DNA from: Sphingobacterium prati
GTDB taxonomy: Bacteria; Bacteroidota; Bacteroidia; Sphingobacteriales; Sphingobacteriaceae
DNA length: 64,000 bases
NCBI RefSeq assembly: GCF_013167215.1
Contig: NZ_JABJWY010000038.1
Location: forward strand, 584,765 to 648,764
Reading direction: 5' to 3'
Each line of letters starts with the position of its first letter. Position 1 is the stretch's first letter. Below are positions 1 through 8,320 of the stretch, one piece after another. The position numbers and the translations under genes were made by a program. A model generated the notes under the pieces. It was not told the origin of the DNA. It ran no database searches and saw only the letters and a list, made by a program, of their open reading frames with translations.

Positions 1-211
1 CATCGTTTACCGCTTTAGATAATTCTACCACCGATTGAAAATCACCAGGGCTAGACACTGGGAAACCGGCTTCGATAATATCCACCCCTAGTTTTTCCAG
101 GTCTTTAGCAATCTCAATTTTCTCTGGAGTAGTTAATTGGCAGCCTGGTACCTGTTCGCCATCACGTAAAGTGGTGTCGAAAATGTAAAGATGATTAGGA
201 TCGTGTAACAT
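1..211 (-). CDS. leuA: 2-isopropylmalate synthase, N-terminal part (cut by window edge)
   Basis: Only the first 70 codons are present, read leftward from an ATG at 211. The start MLHDPNHLYIFDTTLRDGEQ carries the DTTLRDGEQ metal- and substrate-binding motif of the HMGL-like TIM barrel of 2-isopropylmalate and citramalate synthases, followed by LEKLGVDIIEAGFPVSSPGD. The enzyme condenses acetyl-CoA with 2-oxoisovalerate in the cytoplasm, the first committed step of leucine synthesis. Its position directly after leuB in a leu/ilv cluster favours LeuA over homocitrate or citramalate synthase. The C-terminal regulatory domain lies outside the window, so completeness cannot be judged. Confidence 0.93.
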   Translation of the reverse strand, partial: MLHDPNHLYIFDTTLRDGEQVPGCQLTTPEKIEIAKDLEKLGVDIIEAGFPVSSPGDFQSVVELSKAVND

Positions 212-252
212 AATTTCTTAATTCAAAAGATTTACAAATTAAAAAGGGTATA

Positions 253-1326
253 CTATTTAATAAACTCCAATACTTTTTCACCCATTTCTTGAGTACCTAA
301 GATTTTTGAAGCTTCTGTGCTGCTGTTGGCAATATCACCGGTTCTCCAACCAGCTTTTAATGTTTCAGCAACAGCATTGGTAACCGTTTTAGCTTCCTCC
401 TGTAGACCAAAACTAATATCAAGCATCAAGGCTGCAGATAAAATTGACGCCAATGGATTTGCTTTATTCTGACCCGCGATATCATGCGCCGAACCGTGGA
501 TAGGCTCAAAGAAGCCGGTACCATCGCCCACAGAAGCCGAGGCTAACATCCCCATTGATCCAGCAATCTGTGAAGCCTCGTCCGTCAGGATATCGCCAAA
601 AAGATTTGCGGTTAATACCACATCAAATTTTCTCGGATTCTTAACCAATTGCATTGCTGCGTTGTCGATAAACATGTGTTCAGTTTCAACGTCTGGGTAT
701 TCTTTTGCAATTTCCTGGACAACTTCTCTCCATAGGCGAGATGTCTCCAGTACATTAGCTTTGTCGACAGAACATAATCTCTTGTTTCGTGTACGTGCCG
801 CATCAAAAGCTTTGCGTGCGATACGCTCAACTTCATAGCGGTGATAGTTCATCAAATCTGATGCGAAGGTGTTGTCCTCATTGCGGTTTTTCTCTCCAAA
901 ATACACGTCACCTGTCAGCTCACGGAAAAATAGAATATCTGTTCCTTTTAAGATCTCAGGTTTTAAACTCGAAGCATCCAATAATTCATCAAATAAAAGG
1001 ATAGGACGAAGATTGGCATATAGGCCTAATTCTTTACGAATCTTCAGCAAGCCCTGTTCTGGTCTTACTTTAGCCGAAGGATCGTTGTCGTACTTAATAT
1101 GTCCGATTGCACCAAAAAGGATGGCATCAGAAGCTTTCGCTTTCTCCAACGTTTCGTCTGGAAGTGGATTACCTGTAGCCTCAATAGCCGTATGTCCCAT
1201 GATCGCTTCATCAAAACTGAATTCATGGACATAATTTTCACCAATCTTTTCTAAAACTTTTTTACCCCAGGTGGTTACCTCTTGGCCAATACCATCTCCA
1301 GGTATGATTAAAATATTTTTCTTCAT
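253..1326 (-). CDS. leuB: 3-isopropylmalate dehydrogenase
   Basis: Oxidatively decarboxylates 3-isopropylmalate to 2-oxoisocaproate with NAD, the third leucine-specific step. The N-terminus MKKNILIIPGDGIGQEV is the classic start of the isocitrate/isopropylmalate dehydrogenase fold. Internal motifs include FRELTGDVYFGE (substrate-contacting arginine region), the YEVERIARKAFDAA helix, DNAAMQLVKNPRKFDVV, NLFGDILTDEAS (metal-binding aspartates) and the nucleotide loop EPIHGSAHDIAGQNKANP. An in-frame ATG exists 20 codons upstream at 1386, but that extension (MACTTKISIL...) has no family similarity and lies in an AT-rich repeat. I therefore start at 1326, giving 357 residues, normal for LeuB. The gap to leuA is about 40 bp, so the two are probably co-transcribed. 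Confidence 0.95.
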   Translation of the reverse strand: MKKNILIIPGDGIGQEVTTWGKKVLEKIGENYVHEFSFDEAIMGHTAIEATGNPLPDETLEKAKASDAILFGAIGHIKYDNDPSAKVRPEQGLLKIRKELGLYANLRPILLFDELLDASSLKPEILKGTDILFFRELTGDVYFGEKNRNEDNTFASDLMNYHRYEVERIARKAFDAARTRNKRLCSVDKANVLETSRLWREVVQEIAKEYPDVETEHMFIDNAAMQLVKNPRKFDVVLTANLFGDILTDEASQIAGSMGMLASASVGDGTGFFEPIHGSAHDIAGQNKANPLASILSAALMLDISFGLQEEAKTVTNAVAETLKAGWRTGDIANSSTEASKILGTQEMGEKVLEFIK

Positions 1327-1333
1327 TGTTTTA

Positions 1334-1457
1334 TTTAGTATTGAGATATTAGATCGGAGTATTGAGATTTTAGTTGTACAAGCCAATGGCTTATTAAATT
1401 AAACGTCTCTCTTAGGGATTTTTCCTATCCATTGTCTACTATCTATAATCTATTATT
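1334..1457. repeat. foldback-type intergenic repeat, copy 1
   Basis: The 26 bases at 1334-1359 (TTTAGTATTGAGATATTAGA then TCGGAG) match 24 of 26 bases at 10100-10125, upstream of ilvB. The far side of the gap (about 1432-1457) has the loosely complementary TCTATAATCTATTATT. The element fills the gap between leuB and the ABC ATPase gene. A third related segment lies between atpC and atpD (13408-13516). The exact boundary is uncertain. Confidence 0.5.
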
Positions 1458-1479
1458 TAATTAACGTTTTCCACATTTT

Positions 1480-2958
1480 CTATGTTGATAAAGCCTCTTT
1501 TTTGTGGATAACTTGTTCTACCGATTTAATTTCCCCTTTTTCCAATATGATCCTATTGTCTATACAGGAAGGTAATTGGCTTTGAAAATGACCCACATAG
1601 ATGAGGGTTTGGCCACTTTTACTCAAGTCATCAATGACGTCGTTGAAATATTGGCTTTGCTCTCTGTCCAAGCCCTGGCAGGGTTCATCCAAAATCAGCA
1701 ATTCTGGATGTTTCACGATCGTACGAGCCAATAAGGCCAAGCGTTGTTGGCCTAAAGGCAATGATCCCAGTGTTTTGTGTTTTACCTCTTGAAGGTCAAA
1801 AAAATGAAGAATTTGCTCCAACTTTTGCTGTTGTTCAAATCCTAATCGTTGGTAGAGACTCATGGAATCAAAAAAACCAGAAGCAATAGTCTGTCCAACG
1901 TTGGCATTCATGTCGTAGTACCAATGTAATTCGGGGGATATGATACCCAGGTGTTCTTTGATGTCCCAGATACTTTCTCCCGATCCTCTTTTTTTACCGA
2001 AAAGATGGATATCATTGGCATATGCTTGTGGGTGGTCTCCGTTGATGAGACTAAGTAAAGTCGATTTTCCAGAGCCATTGTGACCTTGCAATAGCCATTT
2101 TTGGCCTGCCCTCACTTCCCAGTCAATATTCTTTAAGACTTGTTTTTCGCCATAAGAGATATTGATCTTGCTCATCTTTACCATAACCTCAGAAGATACT
2201 TTAGGAGCCTGTTGCAGAAAATAGGGCAGTGCCTTTCTTGTTCGTGGCAAACCCTTAGAAATTTCTTCACTACTTTGACGCATGGCAATTTTACCATCCT
2301 GGATCTCTGCAAAACGATTGATACAATCAGGTTGTTCATCATCATTGCTAATGAGCAACAATGAAACGCCTTTGTCTGCAAGCAGATCAAAGATTTGATT
2401 CAGATCTTTTCTTGATTGTACGTCCAAACCTGTATAAGGTTGATCGATGACAAGCACCTGAGGTTGAAGCCACAGCGCTTTGACCAACTGTAATCGTTTA
2501 TGCTCGCCACTTGAAAGCTCAATCAGTTGTTGATCTTTGAAATTTTCGAATCCAAAAATTGTCAGGTAGGCGGTTACGTCCTCAAAAGAAAGCTGTTCTT
2601 CTTTTTCAAAATATTTTAATTCAGCAAAAACGGTCAATGTATCGTTTTTTGCAAATTTGTTGTATCGCTGTTGATAATAGAAATTACGGTCACCTTCGAG
2701 ATTGGTAAACTGAAACCAATTGGAAACGTAATGAATTTTTGCTGGTAGTGGACTATTCGGATCAGGATTAAAGGTTATTGTGCCTTCATATTTCAATTGT
2801 CCAGCAATAGCTTTTGCAAGCGTTGTTTTTCCCGTGCCGCTGGGACCGCCTAAGATCCATTGCTCGCCAGGAAAAATTTGCCAATTTAAGCCCTGCAGCA
2901 CGGTATCTTTACCATGTTGAATAGTTAAATTGGCAATATGGACGACTGGGTCTACCAT
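1480..2958 (-). CDS. ModF-like protein: two fused ABC ATPase domains
   Basis: A 492-residue soluble protein with two ABC nucleotide-binding domains and no membrane segment. The first has Walker A GGPSGTGKTTLAKA (around residue 38), signature LSSGEHKRLQLVKAL and Walker B VLVIDQP. The second has Walker A GHNGSGKSTLL (around 290), signature LPLGQQRLALLAR and Walker B LLILDEP followed by CQGLD. This layout matches ModF/PhrA-type ATPases, whose exact job is not established. It lacks the long inter-domain linker of ABC-F translation factors. Its start overlaps the end of leuD by 7 bp, so it is translationally coupled inside the leucine cluster although it has no known role in leucine synthesis. Confidence 0.82.
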   Translation of the reverse strand: MVDPVVHIANLTIQHGKDTVLQGLNWQIFPGEQWILGGPSGTGKTTLAKAIAGQLKYEGTITFNPDPNSPLPAKIHYVSNWFQFTNLEGDRNFYYQQRYNKFAKNDTLTVFAELKYFEKEEQLSFEDVTAYLTIFGFENFKDQQLIELSSGEHKRLQLVKALWLQPQVLVIDQPYTGLDVQSRKDLNQIFDLLADKGVSLLLISNDDEQPDCINRFAEIQDGKIAMRQSSEEISKGLPRTRKALPYFLQQAPKVSSEVMVKMSKINISYGEKQVLKNIDWEVRAGQKWLLQGHNGSGKSTLLSLINGDHPQAYANDIHLFGKKRGSGESIWDIKEHLGIISPELHWYYDMNANVGQTIASGFFDSMSLYQRLGFEQQQKLEQILHFFDLQEVKHKTLGSLPLGQQRLALLARTIVKHPELLILDEPCQGLDREQSQYFNDVIDDLSKSGQTLIYVGHFQSQLPSCIDNRIILEKGEIKSVEQVIHKKEALST

Positions 2959-3542
2959 TTTCTTATTGTCTCAAAAGATTCGATTAACTCTTTTTGATTA
3001 AGGATAAAGTCAATATCATCGTATCCATTAATCAAACATGACTTTTTATAGGGATTAATCTCAAATTCAAATTGATCACCAGTCTCTGTTAACATCACTG
3101 TTTGCTTTTCGAGATCAACGATAATTGCTGTGTTTGGGTTTTGCTGTACCAATTCGAAAATTTTTGCCAAAAATTCTTCGGTAACCTGTATGGGCAATAC
3201 ACCATTATTAAGGGCATTACCTTTAAAGATGTCGGCAAAAAATGAACTGATGACAACATCAAAACCGTAATCTTGAATTGCCCAGGCAGCGTGCTCACGA
3301 CTGGATCCGCAACCAAAGTTTTTGCCGGCAACCAATATTTTACCCGAATAGGTTGGGTTGTTTAATACGAAATCAGCTTTAGGCTGGTTGTCGCTATCAA
3401 AACGCCAATCGCGGAATAAATTGTCTCCAAAGCCTTCCCTTGTGGTCGCCTTTAGAAAACGTGCCGGTATGATCTGATCGGTATCAATATTTTCAATAGG
3501 TAGTGGAACTACCTGTGAAGTTAAAGTTTCAAATTTTTTCAT
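2952..3542 (-). CDS. leuD: 3-isopropylmalate dehydratase small subunit
   Basis: Swivel domain of isopropylmalate isomerase, which works with LeuC to convert 2- to 3-isopropylmalate. The start MKKFETLTSQVVPLPIENID leads into TDQIIPARFL, both typical of LeuD. GKNFGCGSSREHAAWA is the substrate-recognition loop, and DIFKGNALNNGVLPI is also conserved. An upstream ATG at 3557 would add only MTLKK, so I choose 3542, giving 196 residues, the usual size. The gene ends 7 bp inside the next gene (ABC ATPase) and is separated from leuC by a lipoprotein gene, an unusual interruption of the leuCD pair. Confidence 0.95.
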   Translation of the reverse strand: MKKFETLTSQVVPLPIENIDTDQIIPARFLKATTREGFGDNLFRDWRFDSDNQPKADFVLNNPTYSGKILVAGKNFGCGSSREHAAWAIQDYGFDVVISSFFADIFKGNALNNGVLPIQVTEEFLAKIFELVQQNPNTAIIVDLEKQTVMLTETGDQFEFEINPYKKSCLINGYDDIDFILNQKELIESFETIRKW

Positions 3543-3583
3543 TTTTTTTAAAGTCAAAATAAAAAACCAAGAGCTTTTAAATA

Positions 3584-4105
3584 TTAGCTTTCTGTTTTTT
3601 TATCTGTTTTATTTTCAGTCGAACTATAGTTGTTTAAAACCTTTTCCCGTTGTTGTTCGTACTCCTCTTTGGTGATAAGCTTGTCATCGTACATCTTTTT
3701 AAGCTCTTGTAATTTTGCTGATAGTGATGTATCCGTTATTGCTTCCTTTTTTGCCCCTGCACCTAAAGGTATTAGTTCGTAGGTATGTTGGTCTTTATAT
3801 TTCATTGTCCATAGAAATGGAACCAAGACAAAAATACCACCTATAATGGCACCGACATCCGCTTTTTCGTTTCGTGAGAAGCTTGTCGAAAAAGGCTCAT
3901 AACCCTCTTTTTCTATTTTCACGTCCGTTGTACTACCGACAATTTTAGTGTCCTTATACGAATATGGTGTTGTACCAGCATATTCTCCCTGAATATAAAC
4001 TTTTGCACCAATAGGATTGGATTGAATTAACGTTTTGCTTGCGCAACTGGTAAAAAGTGTCGCCCCTGCTAAGATGATAGATGTGATCTTAATATTACTT
4101 TTCAT
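3584..4105 (-). CDS. lipoprotein with PEGA and SHOCT-like segments
   Basis: A 173-residue protein with a lipoprotein signal (MKSNIKITSIILAGATLFTS then Cys21). It continues into a PEGA-type repeat (residues about 25-70: QSNPIGAKVYIQGEYAGTTP, ...KIEKEGYEPF), a family of surface-associated beta domains. A hydrophobic stretch around residues 88-101 (GAIIGGIFVLVPFLW) could be a membrane segment. The C-terminus LQELKKMYDDKLITKEEYEQ resembles the SHOCT motif often found at the ends of short membrane proteins. It sits between leuC and leuD with gaps of 32 and 41 bp. No enzymatic role is visible and no link to leucine synthesis is evident. Confidence 0.75.
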   Translation of the reverse strand: MKSNIKITSIILAGATLFTSCASKTLIQSNPIGAKVYIQGEYAGTTPYSYKDTKIVGSTTDVKIEKEGYEPFSTSFSRNEKADVGAIIGGIFVLVPFLWTMKYKDQHTYELIPLGAGAKKEAITDTSLSAKLQELKKMYDDKLITKEEYEQQREKVLNNYSSTENKTDKKTES

Positions 4106-4137
4106 TTTTTAGATTAATATATGCTATAATTTATTTT

Positions 4138-5535
4138 TTAGATCAACTCTCTTACATCCGTTACTTTACCTGTTACTGCTGCTGCTGCTGCTGTCAATGG
4201 AGATACTAGCATAGTGCGGGCATTAGGCCCTTGGCGTCCTTCGAAATTTCTATTGGAAGTGGAGACACAATATTTTCCAGCAGGGATTTTATCCTCGTTC
4301 ATACCTAAACATGCCGAACAGCCTGGTTCACGTAGTTGGAATCCAGCGGCTTCAAATATTTTATCTAAGCCTTCTTCTTTAGCTTGTTTTTCCACTTGTT
4401 TGGAGCCTGGTACGATCCATACTTCGACGTCATGCGCTTTCTGTTTTCCTTTAACAAATGACGCTACTTCACGTAGATCTTCGATACGAGAGTTTGTACA
4501 GCTTCCAATGAAGACGTAATCAACGCGATTTCCTAAGACTGTCGAATCGTCTTTAAAGCCCATGTAGTCCAGTGCTTTTTGATAAGATGGTCTTTCGGAT
4601 TCAGGTTGTGCGTTTGTGGCTGGAATATGTTCGGCAATACCCATACCCATTCCTGGGTTTGTACCATAGGTAATCATTGGAGCAATATCAGCGGCATCAA
4701 AAGTCAAGACTTTATCAAAGATGGCATCTTCGTCAGAATACAATGTCTTCCAGTACGCTAAGGCTTTGTCCCATTCTTTTCCTTTTGGCGCGAATTCACG
4801 ACCTTCCACATAATCAAAAGTGATCTGATCCGGTGCAATAAGTCCACCACGTGCGCCCATTTCTATACTCATGTTACAGATGGTCATGCGCGCCTCCATA
4901 CTCAAGGAGCGGATTGCGGAACCAGCATATTCGATAAAATAACCTGTACCGCCGGCAGCTGAAATTTTGGAGATGATATAGAGGATGATATCTTTTGCTC
5001 CAACGCCCTTTTGAAGGGTACCGTTAACTTCGATTTTCATTGTTTTAGGCTTGGATTGCAATAAACATTGCGTCGCAAAGACCTGTTCAACCTGAGAAGT
5101 TCCAATACCAAAAGCAATAGCTCCAAAAGCACCGTGTGTGGAAGTATGGCTATCACCACAAACCATCGTTTTACCGGGTAGTGTGATACCCAGCTCTGGA
5201 CCAATTACGTGTACAATCCCTTGATAAGGATGCCCCAAACCATATAATTCAATACCAAATTCAGCACAATTTTTGGTCAGCATATCGACTTGATATCTCG
5301 ATAACTCTTCTTTGATCGGCAAATGTTGGTTGAGTGTCGGCACGTTGTGGTCGGCAGTAGCTACCGTTTGTTTTGGACGAAAGACTGGAATTCCTCTTTT
5401 GCGTAAGCCATCAAAAGCCTGTGGTGAAGTAACCTCATGAATCAAGTGGGTATCGATATACAAGATATCTGGAAACCCTTCTTCACGCTTGACGACGTGA
5501 GCATCCCAAATCTTTTCTACTAATGTTTTTGACAT
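4138..5535 (-). CDS. leuC: 3-isopropylmalate dehydratase large subunit
   Basis: Aconitase-family large subunit (465 residues, normal length) that holds the 4Fe-4S cluster of isopropylmalate isomerase. Cluster ligands are visible in VFIGSCTNSRIEDLR and in GCSACLGMNEDK. Further family motifs are GKTMVCGDSHTSTHGAFGA and MSIEMGARGGLIAPDQ. The N-terminus MSKTLVEKIWDAHVV is typical. It lies downstream of ilvC, with a hairpin in the gap, and upstream of the PEGA lipoprotein and leuD. As an oxygen-sensitive Fe-S enzyme it acts in the cytoplasm with LeuD. Confidence 0.96.
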   Translation of the reverse strand: MSKTLVEKIWDAHVVKREEGFPDILYIDTHLIHEVTSPQAFDGLRKRGIPVFRPKQTVATADHNVPTLNQHLPIKEELSRYQVDMLTKNCAEFGIELYGLGHPYQGIVHVIGPELGITLPGKTMVCGDSHTSTHGAFGAIAFGIGTSQVEQVFATQCLLQSKPKTMKIEVNGTLQKGVGAKDIILYIISKISAAGGTGYFIEYAGSAIRSLSMEARMTICNMSIEMGARGGLIAPDQITFDYVEGREFAPKGKEWDKALAYWKTLYSDEDAIFDKVLTFDAADIAPMITYGTNPGMGMGIAEHIPATNAQPESERPSYQKALDYMGFKDDSTVLGNRVDYVFIGSCTNSRIEDLREVASFVKGKQKAHDVEVWIVPGSKQVEKQAKEEGLDKIFEAAGFQLREPGCSACLGMNEDKIPAGKYCVSTSNRNFEGRQGPNARTMLVSPLTAAAAAVTGKVTDVRELI

Positions 5536-5568
5536 TTTTATTTCTCTCTTATGTTATTTTTATATTTA

Positions 5569-5605
5569 TCAAGGTGATATTGTAAATGTCTCAATATCAC
5601 CTTGA
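5569..5605. repeat. 14-bp perfect inverted repeat between ilvC and leuC
   Basis: TCAAGGTGATATTG (5569-5582) and CAATATCACCTTGA (5592-5605) form a perfect 14-bp stem with a 9-base loop. It lies about 35 bp upstream of leuC and 113 bp downstream of ilvC. There is no strong T-run on the transcribed (minus) side. It may be a weak terminator or processing site that separates ilvC from leuC expression. That role is inferred from position only. Confidence 0.55.
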
Positions 5606-5717
5606 TTTTAATATACTAAATTACGAAATATTCATGATTTTACGGCATGTATATGGATGGAATTCATCGGGATATTCCATCCGGCCATTCGACAATAAAT
5701 AATCTCGTATGTGTTTT

Positions 5718-7199
5718 TTATACAGTTTTGATCGCTTTCATAGCAGTCATAGCTTTGCGCAATTTACGACCAACGATTTCAACTGGATGATCCCGTAAAA
5801 TTTCATTGATGACAACTAATTGTGCATTATCAACCGCTGCATCTTTACCTTCGTTAAAGTTTTTACCTACTAAATCGGTGTCAACAGTTTTCATGAAGTC
5901 GGCCAACAATGGTTTACAAGCTTGGTCGAATAGGTAACATCCGTATTCTGCTGTATCAGAGATAACGCGGTTCATTTCGAACAATTTCTTACGAGCAATT
6001 GTATTGGCAATCAATGGTGTTTCATGCAATGATTCGTAGTATGCCGATTCAGGTTTGATACCCGCTTCAACCATTGTTTCGAAGGCTAATTCCACACCAG
6101 CACGGATGAAAGCAACCATTAGCGTGTAGTTGTCAAAGTATTCTTGCTCGTTGATTTTAACGTCACCAGCAGGTGTTTTTTCGAAAGCAGTTTCACCTGT
6201 TTCAGCTCTCCATTTTAATAAGTTGGCGTCACCATTTGCCCAATCTTCCATCATCGTCTTACTAAAATGACCTGACATGATATCGTCTTGGTGTTTTTGG
6301 AACAATGGGCGCATGATATCTTTTAATTCTTCAGAGATCTCAAAAGCTTTCACTTTTGCTGGATTGCTCAAACGGTCCATCATACCGCTTACACCACCAT
6401 GTTTTAGGGCTTCAGTAATCACTTCAACACCATATTGGACTAATTTGGAGGCGTAACCCGCTTCAATCCCTTTTTCGATCATTTTATCGAATGATAGGAT
6501 TGAACCAGTTTGCAACAAACCACAAAGGATTGTTTGCTCACCCATTAAATCTGATTTTACTTCAGCGACGAATGAAGATTTCAATACACCGGCTTTGTGT
6601 CCGCCTGTTCCAACACAATATGCTTTTGCTTCTGCCCAACCTTTTCCTTGTGGATCATTTTCTGGGTGAACAGCGATTAAAGTAGGTACACCAAAACCAC
6701 GAAGGTATTCAGCACGTACCTCAGAACCTGGACATTTTGGTGCTACCATGATCACCGTAATATCCTTACGGATTTGCATACCTTCCTCAACAATGTTGAA
6801 ACCGTGTGAATAAGACAAGGTTGCGCCTTCTTTCATCAACGGCATAACCGCATTGATCACCGAAGTATGTTGTTTATCTGGAGTCAAGTTAATGACCAAA
6901 TCCGCCGTTGGAATCAATTCTTCGTAAGTTCCTACGTTGAAGTTGTTGTCCGTAGCGTTTTTCCAAGAATCTCTTTTTTGTTCAATAGCTTCTTTACGTA
7001 AAGCGTAAGATACGTCCAATCCGCTATCTCTTAAGTTTAAACCTTGGTTCAAGCCTTGTGCACCACATCCTACGACTACGATTTTTTTACCTTTTAACGC
7101 ATTTACACCATCAGTGAACTCCGTGTTGTCCATGAATTCAGCATGACTTAATTGTTCTAACTGCTCTCTAAGCGGTAAGGTGTTGAAATAATTTGCCAT
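5718..7199 (-). CDS. ilvC: ketol-acid reductoisomerase, class II (long form)
   Basis: Converts 2-acetolactate and 2-aceto-2-hydroxybutyrate to dihydroxy acids using NADPH and magnesium. At 493 residues it is the long class II form with a duplicated knotted C-terminal domain, as in enteric bacteria, not the short form of about 330 residues. The Rossmann motif VVVGCGAQGLNQGLNLRDSG is followed by ALRKEAIEQKRDSWKNA, the NADPH-specificity loop. Metal-ligand regions include KSDLMGEQTILCGLLQTG, and the second repeat contains YESLHETPLIANTI. The start MANYFNTLPLREQLEQL is the family start. The gap to the DinB-like gene is 43 bp. Confidence 0.97.
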   Translation of the reverse strand: MANYFNTLPLREQLEQLSHAEFMDNTEFTDGVNALKGKKIVVVGCGAQGLNQGLNLRDSGLDVSYALRKEAIEQKRDSWKNATDNNFNVGTYEELIPTADLVINLTPDKQHTSVINAVMPLMKEGATLSYSHGFNIVEEGMQIRKDITVIMVAPKCPGSEVRAEYLRGFGVPTLIAVHPENDPQGKGWAEAKAYCVGTGGHKAGVLKSSFVAEVKSDLMGEQTILCGLLQTGSILSFDKMIEKGIEAGYASKLVQYGVEVITEALKHGGVSGMMDRLSNPAKVKAFEISEELKDIMRPLFQKHQDDIMSGHFSKTMMEDWANGDANLLKWRAETGETAFEKTPAGDVKINEQEYFDNYTLMVAFIRAGVELAFETMVEAGIKPESAYYESLHETPLIANTIARKKLFEMNRVISDTAEYGCYLFDQACKPLLADFMKTVDTDLVGKNFNEGKDAAVDNAQLVVINEILRDHPVEIVGRKLRKAMTAMKAIKTV

Positions 7200-7242
7200 T
7201 GTTTTACTTTCTTTCTGTTATTGGTTGTTGATTATTTATTTT

Positions 7243-7707
7243 TTATTGTACTAATTTACGTTGTGCCAAAGCATAACCATAATGGACATTATCATGTCCT
7301 GAGGTCAAAGCGATCACATCTTCGACTGTATCCATTGGATAGCCATAGGTCGCGGTAGAAAAAGAAGTAATTTCTCCAAAAAGGCCATCTTCATAGTCTT
7401 TGGTGATCTGTTCGATACTGTGGATAGCAATTTCTTTTAGTTCATCAATTTCAGCTTGTTCTACAAAACGTGTGGGTTTGGTATCTTTTCTATAGTCTTC
7501 GTTGTACTTTACCCATGAGGTATCTGCTTTGATACCAGTACGGACATAGATTAAAGTCTGCGTGCTTACAACGATATGCCCAAAATTCCAGATAATATTG
7601 TTATTGAATCCTGCAGGGATTTTATTGAGTTGTTCTACGGAAAGGCTATCAATTAATTCAATGAATTTTTGACGTGTCTTTATGATAAATTTAAATGTTT
7701 CTTGCAT
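7243..7707 (-). CDS. DinB-like four-helix protein
   Basis: A 154-residue protein of the DinB/YfiT-like putative metalloenzyme superfamily. The opening helix (FIIKTRQKFIELIDSLSVEQ), the phrase IIWNFGHIVVSTQTLI with a histidine near residue 44, and the C-terminal TSGHDNVHYGYALAQRK with two histidines match the three-histidine metal site of the fold. Members often act as thiol-dependent transferases, but this one cannot be assigned a substrate. It lies between ilvN (14-bp gap) and ilvC (43-bp gap) on the same strand, so it is probably part of the operon. There is no obvious reason for it in branched-chain synthesis. Confidence 0.8.
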   Translation of the reverse strand: MQETFKFIIKTRQKFIELIDSLSVEQLNKIPAGFNNNIIWNFGHIVVSTQTLIYVRTGIKADTSWVKYNEDYRKDTKPTRFVEQAEIDELKEIAIHSIEQITKDYEDGLFGEITSFSTATYGYPMDTVEDVIALTSGHDNVHYGYALAQRKLVQ

Positions 7708-7721
7708 ATTACTTTTGGCCC

Positions 7722-8312
7722 TTACATCGTAAATACATCATCTCGCTTATCGAGATATTCATTTTCTACAATTTCTTGAGATGGTTCTTTTGCCTCAAAC
7801 TGAACTAATTTGGAATGGAAGCCGGCACTATCTTTAATGATGGCGATACGTGCTCCGCGTACAAATTCGATCAATCCATATTTTGTCAGTTCCTCAGTCA
7901 GCTTATCGATCTCTTCACGATGTCCCGCTGTTTCAAATACGATATAATCATTACGGATAACAACCACGTTAGCACCGTATTGGCGCAATAAACGTTCGAC
8001 ATATACTTTTTCATTGACAACATCAGCTGGTACTTTATATAAAGCTTGTTCTTGCCAGATTACTTCGTCATTTGTGTTATAGTAGGCCTTAAGGATATCA
8101 ATCTGTTTTTCCAATTGACGACATAGTTTACGGAGCACATCTTCGGCCTCTGTAATGACAATGGTGAAGCGATGTATTCCTTCAACTTCAGATGGAGAGG
8201 TATTCAGGCTTTCGATATTGATCTTTCTTCTTGAAAAAATCGTTGAGATTCTACCGATAAGACCGATAGAATTCTCTGTATATAGGGTTATGGTATATTC
8301 TTGTTTTTCCAT
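7722..8312 (-). CDS. ilvN: acetolactate synthase small (regulatory) subunit
   Basis: A 196-residue regulatory subunit (also called IlvH) that confers valine feedback control on IlvB. The N-terminal ACT domain is clear: TITLYTENSIGLIGRISTIF, RRKINIESLNTSPSEVEGIH, RFTIVITEAEDV. A second ACT-like half follows (RLLRQYGANVVVIRNDYIVF, ...LTKYGLIEFVRGARIAI). This is longer than the minimal IlvN of enterics and like the two-domain IlvH form. It starts 8 bp after ilvB, indicating coupled expression with the catalytic subunit. Confidence 0.93.
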   Translation of the reverse strand: MEKQEYTITLYTENSIGLIGRISTIFSRRKINIESLNTSPSEVEGIHRFTIVITEAEDVLRKLCRQLEKQIDILKAYYNTNDEVIWQEQALYKVPADVVNEKVYVERLLRQYGANVVVIRNDYIVFETAGHREEIDKLTEELTKYGLIEFVRGARIAIIKDSAGFHSKLVQFEAKEPSQEIVENEYLDKRDDVFTM

Positions 8313-8320
8313 TTTAAACT

